The notes under the pieces are model-generated. The model did no database searches, was not told the origin of the DNA, and was given only the letters and a program-made list of their open reading frames with translations. Positions 28,123-36,579 of a DNA stretch of 64,000 nucleotides are shown here, piece by piece; the first letter of the stretch is position 1; every line of letters begins with the position of its first letter. The position numbers were made by a program, and so were the translations under genes. The stretch is from Phytohabitans suffuscus (GTDB taxonomy: Bacteria; Actinomycetota; Actinomycetes; Mycobacteriales; Micromonosporaceae), in the NCBI RefSeq assembly GCF_011764565.1, contig NZ_AP022871.1:9114320-9178319 (forward strand), written 5' to 3'.

Positions 28123-28932
28123 GTGAGCGAGTTCAGCGCGGCGTGGTTGGCGTTGCGGGAGCCGGCCGACGCCGACGCCCGCGCCGTCGAGCTGCTGGAC
28201 GGCCTGCGCGAGCGCATGTCCGCGCGCACCCGGCCGGTGATCCGGGACCTCGGCGCCGGCAGCGGCTCGATGGGGCGGTGGCTGGCGCCACGCCTGGGCG
28301 GCCCGCAGCACTGGGTGATGCACGACCGCGACCCCTCGCTGCTCGCGCTCGCGGCGGCCGGAATGGCGGCGTTCCCGCTGGTGACGGTCGAGACACGGCA
28401 GGGTGACGTGACCGGTCTGCGGGCCGCGGACCTGACCGGCGTCTCGCTGGTCACCGCCTCCGCGCTGCTCGACCTGCTGACGGCCGAGGAGGTGGACGGG
28501 CTGGCGGGGGCCTGTGTGGGCGCGGGCTGCCCGGCGCTGTTCACGCTGTCGGTGGCCGGCCGGGTGGAGTTCTCCCCCGCCGACCCCCTCGACGGCGAAG
28601 TTGAGGCTGCCTTCAACAACCACCAGCGCCGGGTACACGGCGATCGGGCGTTGCTGGGGCCGGACGCGCCCGGGGTGGCGGCCGAGGCCTTCGCGCGACA
28701 CGGTGCCGCCGTGCTGGAGCGTCCCAGCCCCTGGCGGCTCGGCCCCGAACGGGCGGCCCTCGCCGCGGTGTGGCTGCGCGGCTGGGTCGGCGCGGCCGTC
28801 GAGCAGCGGCCTGAGCTGGGCGAACCCGCCGGAGCGTACCTGAGCCGCCGCCTGGACGCGATCGCGGCGGGCGACCTCCGCGTGGTGGTCGACCACCGCG
28901 ACATCCTGGCCCTTCCCTCGTTGCCCGGGTGA
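28123..28932 (+). CDS. Class I SAM-dependent methyltransferase
   Basis: A 269-residue protein. The SAM site is VIRDLGAGSGSMGRWLAPRL (about residues 38-57), followed by WVMHDRDPSLLALAA with the ribose-binding acidic residue and GVSLVTASALLDLLTAEEVDGL. The acceptor-binding C-terminus includes FNNHQRRVHGDRALLGPDAP. It lies between the GT4 gene and the LPG-synthase-like membrane gene in the same direction. It probably methylates the same pathway's product, an inference from context only. Confidence 0.85.
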   Translation: MSEFSAAWLALREPADADARAVELLDGLRERMSARTRPVIRDLGAGSGSMGRWLAPRLGGPQHWVMHDRDPSLLALAAAGMAAFPLVTVETRQGDVTGLRAADLTGVSLVTASALLDLLTAEEVDGLAGACVGAGCPALFTLSVAGRVEFSPADPLDGEVEAAFNNHQRRVHGDRALLGPDAPGVAAEAFARHGAAVLERPSPWRLGPERAALAAVWLRGWVGAAVEQRPELGEPAGAYLSRRLDAIAAGDLRVVVDHRDILALPSLPG

Positions 28933-28990
28933 ACCTTTCGCCGTGGTCTCCCCGTACTTGCGGAAGGAAACCTCAGCGAGGGAGGGCTGC

Positions 28991-30070
28991 GTGTCGCGGT
29001 CGGTGTGGGCCTGGGTCAAGGTGCTCGGCGGGTTGGCCATCCTGGGCGCGCTCGTGTGGCGCCTCGGCACCGGCGCGTTCCTCGACGGGCTGCTCGTGAT
29101 CGACGGCAGCACGCTCGCCGCAGCGCTCGGTATCGGGCTGCTCACCACGGTGCTCAGCGCGTGGCGGTGGTGCCTGGTCGCGCGCGGGCTGGGCATCCGC
29201 CTCCCGCTACGTGGGGCGGTCGCCGACTACTACCGCGCGCTGTTCCTCAACGCCGCGCTGCCCGGCGGCATCCTCGGCGACGTGCACCGCGCCGTCCGCA
29301 ACGGCCGCGACACCGGCGACGTGGGCCGCGGCGTCCGCGCCGTCGTCCTCGAACGCACCGCCGGCACCGCTGTCTTCGTCGTCGTCGCCCTCTCCGTGCT
29401 GCTGGCGCTCCCCTCGCCGATCGTGCCCCGCAACCGCCTCGTCCAGGTCGCGGCCGCCGTCGTGCTCGCGGTCGCGGTGACCGTCGCGCTGGTCGCGTGG
29501 GCCCGCCGGCGGCGGGGTGCGTCGCTGGTCACCCGAGCCCTCGGTACGGCCGCCGCCGACGTCCGCCGCGGACTCCTCGCCCGCCGGGTGTGGCCGGGCA
29601 TCGTGGTGTCGTCGGCGGTGGTGATGGCGGGGCACCTCGCGACGTTCCTGGTGGCGGCGCGGGCTGCCGGCTCGACCGCCTCGTTCGCCCGGCTGGCGCC
29701 GCTGATGCTGCTCGCGCTGCTGGCGATGCTCCTCCCGCTCAACGTCGGCGGCTGGGGCCCGCGCGAGGGCGTCACGGCGTGGGCGTTCGGCGCGGCCGGG
29801 CTGAGTCCGAGCCTGGGCCTGACGATCGCCGTCGTGTACGGCGTGCTCGCCTTCGCCGCCAGCCTCCCCGGCGCGGTCGTCCTGCTGGTGCGCTGGCTGC
29901 GCCCAGCGCTCCCGCCGCCGTCCACAGCACGGAAGCCGTCCACAGCACAGAAGGCATCCACAACGCGGAAGCCGGACCCGTCGCCGTCCACAGCGCGGCA
30001 GACAGACCTGTCGCTGCTCGCAGGAGCGGAAGCCGGACGAGCCGGACGCGTCGCCGTCCACAGCGCGTAA
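28991..30070 (+). CDS. Lysylphosphatidylglycerol-synthase-like (UPF0104) membrane protein
   Basis: A 359-residue protein with about seven to eight helices. It carries family landmarks: WRWCLVARGLGIRLPLRGAVADYYRALFLNAALPGGILGDVHRA, VVLERTAGTAVFVVVALSVLL, and LLPLNVGGWGPREGVTAWAFGAAGL. This UPF0104/AglD-like fold is the flippase half of lysyl-PG synthases and occurs alone next to glycolipid genes, where it is thought to flip lipid-linked products. The last about 50 residues (STARKPSTAQKASTTRKPD...) are encoded by an 18-nt tandem array that runs on past the stop and are probably not functional. GTG 28991 follows GGAGGG. Confidence 0.87.
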   Translation: MSRSVWAWVKVLGGLAILGALVWRLGTGAFLDGLLVIDGSTLAAALGIGLLTTVLSAWRWCLVARGLGIRLPLRGAVADYYRALFLNAALPGGILGDVHRAVRNGRDTGDVGRGVRAVVLERTAGTAVFVVVALSVLLALPSPIVPRNRLVQVAAAVVLAVAVTVALVAWARRRRGASLVTRALGTAAADVRRGLLARRVWPGIVVSSAVVMAGHLATFLVAARAAGSTASFARLAPLMLLALLAMLLPLNVGGWGPREGVTAWAFGAAGLSPSLGLTIAVVYGVLAFAASLPGAVVLLVRWLRPALPPPSTARKPSTAQKASTTRKPDPSPSTARQTDLSLLAGAEAGRAGRVAVHSA

Positions 30071-30108
30071 GCCCGTCCACAACGCGGAAGCCGTCCACAA
30101 CGCGAGAG
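29918..30108. repeat. 18-nt tandem array across the stop of the LPG-synthase-like gene
   Basis: Units close to CCGTCCACAGCACGGAAG repeat about ten times, first in exact register (29918-29971), then broken by unrelated 30-60 bp, and again beyond the stop codon at 30068. The TAA itself lies in a unit (GTCCACAGCGCGTAAGCC). The same GTCCACAGCACGG core makes up the far larger array at 38750-39365. Confidence 0.8.
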
Positions 30109-30237
30109 TCGGACCGTCGCGGTCCGGGCGGGAGGACGTCGCGGGCCGCGTCGACGCCCCCTCCCGGCCACGGTTCCGGCCGCCGGCTGGCAGGCGTCCA
30201 CCGGGTAACCGGACCGCGGCCGGGAGTGACCGGACCG

Positions 30238-30894
30238 CTACTCGCCCGTCGTGGGCCAGCGGCGGGACTCCGTTCCTGAGTCGTGGGCCAGGTCCTGCCA
30301 GCGGCTCTGCCGGTGCGTCGGCACCAGGCTGTGCGCGCCCTCGCCCGACCACCGGGCCGACGCGCCCACCGGTGTCCGGTCGAACTCGCCGGTCGTGGCC
30401 GGCGACGGCATGTCGAGCCCGTCCGCGCCGAGCGGCTGCTGGTACACGTCCACGTCCTCGGCCGGCTCCGCCGACGTGCGGCGCCACCTGCCGGCGCTCG
30501 CGACGGCCAGCAGCAGCGCGGCGCCGAGCACCATCGCCGAACCGGTACGCAACGGCGTCTGCAGGTCTGCCTCCCGGCCGGCCAGCGAGACACGTCCCGG
30601 GATCAGGTTGAGGACGGCGTCAGGATCCGCGAGCAGGGCCAGGTAGCTGCCGGTGTACGCCAGGCCGGTGAGCACCGCGCCGGCCGGGGAGATGCGGAGC
30701 GTCCCGAGGAGCCCGAGCAACAGGCCGGCGGCGGCTAGGCACAGCGCGGAACGGCTGAAGTCGCCGCCACTGAACGCGCCCGCGGCCTCCTCGTTGAGGA
30801 ATGCCTGGATCGAGCGGTCCTGCCCGTACGCGAGCAGCACCCAGGCGAGCGGCGCGATGACAACGGCGGCGATCAAGGTCCAGAGGTGTCGCAT
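30238..30894 (-). CDS. Small membrane protein of unknown function
   Basis: A 218-residue protein with four hydrophobic helices in its first 150 residues (LWTLIAAVVIAPLAWVLLAYG; ALCLAAAGLLLGLLGTLRIS; GAVLTGLAYTGSYLALLADP; GSAMVLGAALLLAVAS) and a hydrophilic, acidic C-terminal tail of about 70 residues (SAEPAEDVDVYQQPL...). ATG 30894 gives MRHLWTLIAAVV; upstream in-frame extension has no membrane or family character. No homology is recognised. It faces the end of the LPG-synthase-like gene and is divergent from the aminotransferase gene. Confidence 0.75.
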   Translation of the reverse strand: MRHLWTLIAAVVIAPLAWVLLAYGQDRSIQAFLNEEAAGAFSGGDFSRSALCLAAAGLLLGLLGTLRISPAGAVLTGLAYTGSYLALLADPDAVLNLIPGRVSLAGREADLQTPLRTGSAMVLGAALLLAVASAGRWRRTSAEPAEDVDVYQQPLGADGLDMPSPATTGEFDRTPVGASARWSGEGAHSLVPTHRQSRWQDLAHDSGTESRRWPTTGE

Positions 30895-31056
30895 GTCGGA
30901 CAACCTAGCGCCATCGATATGGGCACACACCAGGCGAAACCCGCAGTGGATCTCCGGTTTCACGGCTGGTGCGAAGATCGCCGGCCGGGTGTAACACGCA
31001 GCGTCGGCGGGACGCCCTTGCATCCGCGCGACCGAGCTGGCGCTAGCGTTCGGATC

Positions 31057-31956
31057 ATGTTGCAGCGCTACGACGAGCGGAACGCCGACATCCGGTACTG
31101 GGTCGGCGGCGTGCTCCGCCACCGCGACGAGCCGGGCATCTCACCCTTCGACTCCGTGGTGCAGGGCGGTGACGCCGTGTGGGAAGGGCTCCGGCTGTAC
31201 GAGGGACGGATCTTCGGCCTCGACGCCCACCTGGACCGCCTGCGCCGGTCGGCGACCGCGCTCGGCTTCGCCGGCATCCCCTCGCCCGGGGAGGTGACCG
31301 CCGCGGTGGTCGCGACGTTGCGGGCCAACGACATGCGCGACGGCGTCCACATCAGACTGACACTCACCCGCGGCGTCAAGGTGACCAGCGGTATGGACCC
31401 CCGCCTCAACCGGAGCGGCTGCACGCTCATCGTCCTGGCCGAGCACAAGCCGCCTGTGTACGACACGGGCGGGCTCCGCCTTGTCACGTCGAGCGTGCGC
31501 CGGCCGGGACCGGACGTGCTCGACCCGAAGATCCACCACAACAACCTGCTCAACTCCATCCTCGCCAAGATGGAGGCCACGGTCGCCAGCGCGGACGACG
31601 CGCTGATGCTCGACGGCCGCGGCTTCGTCGCCGAGACCAACGCCACGCACCTGTTCGCCGTCCATGGTGGAGCGTTGTCGACCCCGCACACCGTGGCCTG
31701 CCCCGAGGGCATCACCCGCGCGACCGTGCTGCACCTCGCGGACGGCGCGGGCATCCCGGCCACCGTGCGCGACCTCAGCCTCACCGAGATGTACACGGCG
31801 GACGAGGTCTTCTGCACCGGCACCATGGGCGAGATCGCCGGCGTGACGCAGATCGACGGCCGGGCGATCGGCGACGGCGCGGTGGGCCCGGTGACGCGGC
31901 GGGTCGCGGACCTCTACGTCACCCACGCCCGCGCGAACGGGACGCCCGTGCTCTGA
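31057..31956 (+). CDS. Class IV (branched-chain/D-amino-acid type) aminotransferase
   Basis: A 299-residue PLP enzyme of fold type IV. The catalytic lysine is in VLDPKIHHNNLLNSILAKMEA (about residue 155). The phosphate-binding loop EGITRATVLHLADGAG and the final DEVFCTGTMGEIAGVTQIDGR fit branched-chain aminotransferases. The Gly-rich opening FDSVVQGGDAVWEGLRLYEGRIFGLDAHLDRL is also typical. It converges on a sulfotransferase-like gene; in plants and some bacteria these two domains are fused in branched-chain-aminotransferase-like proteins, hinting at a shared, uncharacterised reaction. Confidence 0.88.
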   Translation: MLQRYDERNADIRYWVGGVLRHRDEPGISPFDSVVQGGDAVWEGLRLYEGRIFGLDAHLDRLRRSATALGFAGIPSPGEVTAAVVATLRANDMRDGVHIRLTLTRGVKVTSGMDPRLNRSGCTLIVLAEHKPPVYDTGGLRLVTSSVRRPGPDVLDPKIHHNNLLNSILAKMEATVASADDALMLDGRGFVAETNATHLFAVHGGALSTPHTVACPEGITRATVLHLADGAGIPATVRDLSLTEMYTADEVFCTGTMGEIAGVTQIDGRAIGDGAVGPVTRRVADLYVTHARANGTPVL

Positions 31957-31958
31957 CC

Positions 31959-32663
31959 TCAGACGCGGTGCGCGTACAGCTCGTCGTAGTAGGGCTGCGC
32001 CGCCTCGACCAGCGGTACCAGCCGCCGCGGCACCGGCCCCGACGGCGGGGTGTACGGCCCGAACCCGACAGACGCCTCAACTCCGGCGTACCAGTGCGGC
32101 GCCCACACCCCGTCGGTCTCCCGGCGGCCCGGTGCCCAGCTCAGCATCGCCGGGTCGAAGCCGATGCCGAGCGCCGCGCACAGCCGCTCCAGCACCGGGC
32201 CCGGGTCGCGCAGCAGGTCGGCCGCGTCCACCACCGGGCCGCCACGCGTGCGGAAGAGCTCCACCTGCTGCGCGTACCCCAGGTCGGCGAGAGTTGGGGT
32301 CCCTCTCACCTTCGTGTACGAGGCGACGACGTGGGCCGGGTCGCGGATCAGGTACGCGTGCGCGAGAGCGGCCAGCCACCCGCGCCCGACCTCAGGCAGC
32401 AGGTGGTGGGCCATGTGTTTCTGGTAGTACACGGCGACGTCCGGCGGGAGCGGGCCGGTGAGGTCGTCGGCCACCTCCTGCCAGCGGTGCGGCTGGCTGG
32501 CCAGCACGTCGGCACGCCCGGGGTGGTCCAGGCCGGTCGCGTCGAGGTAGTAGGCGTACAGCGGCTCGTCGACGACCAGCGCGTCCGCCCGCGAGCCGAA
32601 GCTGCGCATCAGCGCGGTCGAGACGTTGCGCGGCCCGGACCACATCGCCACCCGGATCACCAC
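31959..32663 (-). CDS. Sulfotransferase-like P-loop protein
   Basis: A 234-residue protein. AMWSGPRNVSTALMRSFGSR (about residues 6-25) is the phosphate-binding loop of the sulfotransferase-like domain found in branched-chain-aminotransferase-like proteins, followed by VVDEPLYAYYLDATGLDHPG, YYQKHMAHHLLPEV and LIRDPAHVVASYTKVRG, the last resembling the 3'-phosphate-binding arginine/serine strand. Whether it moves a sulfo group or another moiety is unknown. The GTG at 32663 is four bases after the RibD-type stop, so the two form an operon; ATG 32645 is an alternative start. Confidence 0.8.
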   Translation of the reverse strand: MVIRVAMWSGPRNVSTALMRSFGSRADALVVDEPLYAYYLDATGLDHPGRADVLASQPHRWQEVADDLTGPLPPDVAVYYQKHMAHHLLPEVGRGWLAALAHAYLIRDPAHVVASYTKVRGTPTLADLGYAQQVELFRTRGGPVVDAADLLRDPGPVLERLCAALGIGFDPAMLSWAPGRRETDGVWAPHWYAGVEASVGFGPYTPPSGPVPRRLVPLVEAAQPYYDELYAHRV

Positions 32664-32667
32664 GGCC

Positions 32668-33384
32668 TCAGCCCTCCCCGGCCCCGCACCCGGGTGCCAC
32701 CTCGAACCGTTCGGAGAGCGCGTACCGCAGCAGCACCACGTCGCCGATCTGCCGTACCTCCACGAGCGCGGCACGCCGGTCCGGGCCCCACGGGAACGCG
32801 CCGTCGCCGACGAAGCGCGGTGCCCGCGAGTCCCCCACGAAGAACGGTGCGATCACCAGGTGCAGCTCGTCCACCAGCCCCGACGTGAGGAACTGGGTGT
32901 GGACGCGCCCACCGCCCTCGACCATCAACCGCCGTACGCCGCGGTCGTGCAGGTCGGTCATCACCCGGCAGAAGTCCACCGGCTCGCCGGCGTCCACCAC
33001 GGTCGCGAGGTCGCCCAGCCGCTCGCGGGCGCCGTCCACAGCCTCGCTCGCGCAGTACACGAGCTTGTCCACATCCCCCGCGCGGAAGAAGTCGGCGGCG
33101 GGGTCAAGTTTGCCGCCCCCGGTCACCGTCACCTTGAGCGGTGTGGGGTGCAGGCCACGGGCGACCCGGTCCGAGCGCCGTTCTGCCGAGCGGACCAGGA
33201 GCCGTGGGTTGTCCAGCCGCACCGTGCCCGCGCCGACCATGATGGCGTCGCAGCTCGCCCGCACGTCGTCCACCCGGTCGAAGTCGGCGTCGTTGGAGAG
33301 CAGCAGCCGCTTCCCGCCCGCGTTGTCCAGATAGCCGTCGATGGACATGCCGCAGCTGAGCAGGATGTACGGCCGCTCACCCAC
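32668..33384 (-). CDS. RibD C-terminal-type pyrimidine/pteridine reductase
   Basis: A 238-residue protein of the dihydrofolate-reductase-like RibD_C family: YILLSCGMSIDGYLDN at the N-terminus, AIMVGAGTVRLDNPRLLVR for cofactor and substrate binding, VRRLMVEGGGRVHTQFLTSGLVDELHLVIAPFFVGDSRAP in the C-terminal half. True RibD reduces the 5-amino-uracil ribosyl intermediate of riboflavin synthesis; stand-alone copies outside rib operons often act on related heterocycles. There is no deaminase domain. Its nearness to the PTPS-like gene supports a role in a pterin- or flavin-precursor pathway. It heads an operon with the sulfotransferase-like gene. Confidence 0.86.
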   Translation of the reverse strand: MGERPYILLSCGMSIDGYLDNAGGKRLLLSNDADFDRVDDVRASCDAIMVGAGTVRLDNPRLLVRSAERRSDRVARGLHPTPLKVTVTGGGKLDPAADFFRAGDVDKLVYCASEAVDGARERLGDLATVVDAGEPVDFCRVMTDLHDRGVRRLMVEGGGRVHTQFLTSGLVDELHLVIAPFFVGDSRAPRFVGDGAFPWGPDRRAALVEVRQIGDVVLLRYALSERFEVAPGCGAGEG

Positions 33385-34194
33385 TTGTCGAGCCTCCTCG
33401 CGGTTGTGCCCACATAGACAGATGTGTCCACAGGTAGAACACGGATGGGAAAGGCAACCCGATCACGAACTTACCTGTGGAAACAGCGCGACGCCGCCGA
33501 GCGGACGACGGGCGGGCACAGGAGGGAGGCACGCACAGAGGCGGTGAGGGCGAGGCGGTGAGGGGCGAGGTGTGGTCGGGGCGTCCAGCACGGTTCCCAG
33601 TGCCGCGCGGGGCGCCCCGACCTCCAAGGGAAGCTCCGTGAGGGTCGCGAACCCGGCCGCTGGTGGCTGCGCCAGGGAGGCGGTGCCGCCGAAGGGCGTT
33701 ACAAGCCCCGGCCCGGCACCAGGCGCCAGCTCACCACGAGCAGGTTGCGTTCAAGTCCCCCGCGGTCTCCCCACGACCCCAGTCGGCTTCCCGCCGCCAA
33801 GGAATCTACCGGCGTTCCACCCTGGTCGCCCGACGGATATCCGACAGGAGCTCACGTTGCGTATCCTGAGCCGTCGGTCCACTTCGGTCACTCGCCGCCG
33901 ACGCCCTCCACGCGGCCGCGGAGCAACCAATCGCTACGGACCACCAAGCGTCGCAGATCGGCCAGGCACCCATAGATCAGCTCAAACAGCGCAGATCGGG
34001 CACGCGGCCAGCAGGAGTCGCATACAGCCTCAAACCTGCCACATCGCCCAGATCCTCCAAGGGCACACCAGCCACGTCAGCCGCAATCCTGACGCTGCTC
34101 CCACCTTTCACCACGTAGCCCACAGCCGCCACACAGCCTGAGAGCCGCGCGCAGAGCCTGAGACCCGCCCGCGGCCAGGGCCCCCACGCAGCCA
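33385..34194. other. Gene-poor region with no recognisable coding sequence
   Basis: This about 800-bp stretch follows the RibD-type start. Open frames exist but translate to Pro/Arg/His-rich strings with no motif, and third-position composition does not favour any frame. Its G+C is lower than that of the neighbouring genes, with increasing CAGCC/CAAGG simple sequence toward 34195. It may be decayed former coding DNA near the insertion sequence. Confidence 0.55.
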
Positions 34195-34345
34195 TGGACC
34201 TCGCGACGCGGCCAAGGAGCCGCCGCACGACCAAGGACCGCGCCACACAGCCAAGAACCCGCCACATCGCCAAGGACCCGCCACACAGCCAAGGACGCCG
34301 CCGCACGATCAAGAACCGCCGGGCAGCCAAGAAACCCGCCGTGCG
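34195..34345. repeat. 18-20 nt tandem repeat with CCACACAGCCAAGGAC core
   Basis: About eight imperfect copies of CCGCCACACAGCCAAGGAC follow one another, drifting in sequence toward both ends. The unit has a CACAGCC-AAGG core not shared with the GTCCACAGC arrays. It lies in the noncoding region left of the insertion sequence. Confidence 0.7.
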
Positions 34346-34511
34346 GCCACAGACTCGCGGCAGACCCGCCGCGCCCCTGAGGACCGCCGCGCGGCCGAGG
34401 ACCCTGCCACCGGGGCGAGACCCGTAGCGGCGGCGTGAGCGCTAGAGAGCTTCAGGGTCAGGGTGGCTTGGCTCCTTCCACGGAGCTGGAAGATCCAGAT
34501 CAAGAAACTTT

Positions 34512-34571
34512 GAGCTGCCGCGACGTCCGCGGTGGTCCAGACCGCTGCTCCCGCGGCCTCACCCTCCGCGG
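34512..34571 (+). repeat. Dispersed 60-bp repeat R, copy 1
   Basis: This copy begins GAGCTGCCGCGACGTCCGCG and ends CGGCCTCACCCTCCGCGG. The same 60-bp sequence, with a few substitutions, recurs at 55610-55669, 55909-55968 (opposite strand) and, split, at 59108-59220. It contains the internal palindrome-like CCGCGGTGGTCC and CTCCCGCGG arms and could fold into a hairpin. Confidence 0.75.
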
Positions 34572-34688
34572 TCCACAACCCACAACCACCTCTGTCCTCA
34601 CCGGAACATCGAGGCCGCAGCCAGAAAAACAACCCAGGCGAATCCGCCGCCACCACCCTGCCCCCGCCGCGCGCGGCCGCCGGCAAAA

Positions 34689-34736
34689 GATCGTGGTACC
34701 AAACTGCCCCCAGAGGGGCGGATCCATACCACGATC
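34689..34736 (+). repeat. Dispersed hairpin element B, copy 1
   Basis: GATCGTGGTA (34689-34698) and TACCACGATC (34727-34736) are perfect inverted arms, with an inner GCCCC/GGGGC pair. A homologous copy in the opposite orientation lies at 55992-56040. The conserved flank CCACCGAAACCCG continues beyond the right arm in both copies, so the mobile unit is longer than the hairpin alone. Confidence 0.75.
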
Positions 34737-34800
34737 CACCGAAACCCGACCCCCACCCTCCGCCTCGAGCGGACGAACCAGACCCTGACCCCGGAAGATC

Positions 34801-36579
34801 TCTAGACCCGTCTTTCGCACATGGATTTGATCGATGCGTGTCGTGAGCGAGTGGTTGGTGTGGTGAGCGGGAGACTGCTTCGTCGTGGGTATATCGAGCC
34901 AGCCTCGGCGTGGTCGGTCTGGACCTTGGCCGCGGATCGCGGTGGTGGAGGTGTTGGAGAAGCGGTTGGGGTCGCTGCCGGTGATCGCGGATTTCTCCCG
35001 CCGGTTGGATATCGCGGGGATCGTCGATCGGGCCTGCCCGATGCGTGATATCGCGGTGGTCAGCCACGGCCAGGTTGTCGAGGCGTTGATCGCCAACCGG
35101 CTGACCGGCCCGCATGCGATGGTCGGCGTCGCGGACTGGGCGCGGGATTGGGCGGTGCAGGAGGTGTACGGCGTGGCTGCCGACGCGCTCAACGATGACC
35201 GTCTGGGCCGGGCCCTGGACGCTGTCGCACCGCGGGTCGAGCAGATCGTCGGGTCGGTCGGCGCACGGGCTATCGAAGCGTTCGGCATCGACGTGGCCCG
35301 CCTGCATTGGGACATGACCTCGATCTCCCTGTACGGCGCCTACGACCGCGTCGAGGACGAGCACCCGGCACCGGCGTACGGCCACCCCAAAGACCGGCGG
35401 ACCGACCTGAAACAGATCCAGGCCGGTATCGGCGTGGCTGCCGATGGCGGGATCCCGGTGTTCCACCGCGCCTACGACGGCGGGGCTGGGGAGGTCGCCC
35501 AGGTCGTGGACACCATGCACGCGCTGAAGGCGATGGCCGGACCTTGCACCTTCCTGCTGATCGGCGACTCGAAACTGATCTCCTACACCAACGTCACCGC
35601 GATGCTCCAGGCCGGGGTCACGTTCATCGCACCGCTGGCCGCCTCCCGCGTGCCCGACGGGCTGTTCGCCGGCATCGACCGCGCCACCGCCACACCGGTG
35701 GACTACATCGCCGAACGCGACCAGGACACACCGCCGTGGCACCGGGCCGCCTACCGGGTCACCGAGGACACCATGGCCCTGCCCGGCCGGCGCAAGAAGG
35801 ACCCCGTCCACCAACTCCGCCGGATCCTGGTGCACTCCACCGCCAACGCCGACGCCGCCGGCAAGGCCCGCACCCTCAAACTCGCCCAGGCCCGCACCGA
35901 ACTGGACACCCTCACCCGCACCGCAGGCACCCGCTACCACCCCACCGTCGAGGCCGTCACCGCCAAGGCCGCCGACATCGCCCGCCGCCGCCGCATCACC
36001 GCCTACCTCCGCACGACCATCACCACCACACCCACCGGCACACCCGTGTTCACCTGGACCTTCGACCAAGCCGCGATCGACGCCGACGCCACCGGCGACG
36101 GCTGGTACGCCCTGCTGACCAACCTCGCCCCCGACATCGACGCCGCCGAGGTCCTACACCGCTACAAGGACCAACCCACCGTCGAACGCCGCTACGGCGA
36201 CCTCAAAGGCCCCCTCGCCGTCGCGCCGATGTTCCTGCGACACAACCGCAGGATCACCGCCCTGATCACCGTGATCTGCCTGGCCCTGCTCATCTTCTGC
36301 CTCATCGAACGCGAGGTCCGCACCAACCTCGCCCCCGACACCGACATGATCGGCTTCTACACCAACGACCGCCGCGCCATGAAGCCCACCGGACGACTGA
36401 TCCTGCGAGCCCTCAGCGACCTACGCCTCATCCCAGCCCACCACGACCAACCACCCACCATCCCCAAACCCGGCTGGCTACAGGCCCAACTTCTCGACCT
36501 CTTACACGTCGACCCCACCCAACCCCGCTGGCCATGACGAAAAGACCACTCACTCCCATGTGCGAAAGACGGGTCTAGA
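34801..36579 (+). mobile_element. Intact IS1634-type insertion sequence
   Basis: A 1779-bp element bounded by perfect 24-bp terminal inverted repeats: 34801-34824 (TCTAGACCCGTCTTTCGCAC then ATGG) and its exact reverse complement at 36556-36579. One DDE transposase gene fills the interior. Because the outermost six bases TCTAGA are themselves palindromic, a CTAG or TCTAGA target duplication cannot be separated from the inverted repeat. The right end supplies or overlaps the stop codon of the IclR/hemerythrin frame (TAG at 36577-36575, reverse). The perfect termini and uninterrupted gene point to recent insertion. Confidence 0.9.
34885..36537 (+). CDS. IS1634-family DDE transposase
   Basis: A 550-residue transposase of the IS4-related IS1634 group. 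The three acidic residues are visible: D in RLHWDMTSISLYGAY (about residue 145), D in FLLIGDSKLISYTN (about 230), and E in YKDQPTVERRYGDLKGPLAV (about 435), the last in the Y-(2)-R/Q-E-R-(K) setting typical of the superfamily. The C-terminal LRHNRRITALITVICLALLIFCLIER is also standard. GTG 34885 is the first start of the frame; a start slightly downstream near VVEVLEKRLGSLPV is possible. Expression and activity appear intact. Confidence 0.9.
   Translation: MGISSQPRRGRSGPWPRIAVVEVLEKRLGSLPVIADFSRRLDIAGIVDRACPMRDIAVVSHGQVVEALIANRLTGPHAMVGVADWARDWAVQEVYGVAADALNDDRLGRALDAVAPRVEQIVGSVGARAIEAFGIDVARLHWDMTSISLYGAYDRVEDEHPAPAYGHPKDRRTDLKQIQAGIGVAADGGIPVFHRAYDGGAGEVAQVVDTMHALKAMAGPCTFLLIGDSKLISYTNVTAMLQAGVTFIAPLAASRVPDGLFAGIDRATATPVDYIAERDQDTPPWHRAAYRVTEDTMALPGRRKKDPVHQLRRILVHSTANADAAGKARTLKLAQARTELDTLTRTAGTRYHPTVEAVTAKAADIARRRRITAYLRTTITTTPTGTPVFTWTFDQAAIDADATGDGWYALLTNLAPDIDAAEVLHRYKDQPTVERRYGDLKGPLAVAPMFLRHNRRITALITVICLALLIFCLIEREVRTNLAPDTDMIGFYTNDRRAMKPTGRLILRALSDLRLIPAHHDQPPTIPKPGWLQAQLLDLLHVDPTQPRWP

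Noticed and set aside
33385..33480. Possible FMN or other riboswitch upstream of the RibD-type gene
   Set aside because: No conserved riboswitch core could be recognised; the region has only short GTGTCCACAGG-like words.
33572..34141. Possible 189-residue protein in the gene-poor region
   Set aside because: Composition (Pro/Arg/His), absence of any motif, weak start context and lack of codon-position bias argue against a real gene.
34821..35048. Second small frame overlapping the transposase start, considered as an IS accessory ORF
   Set aside because: It is a shadow of the transposase region with glycine-rich nonsense; IS1634-type elements normally have a single gene.
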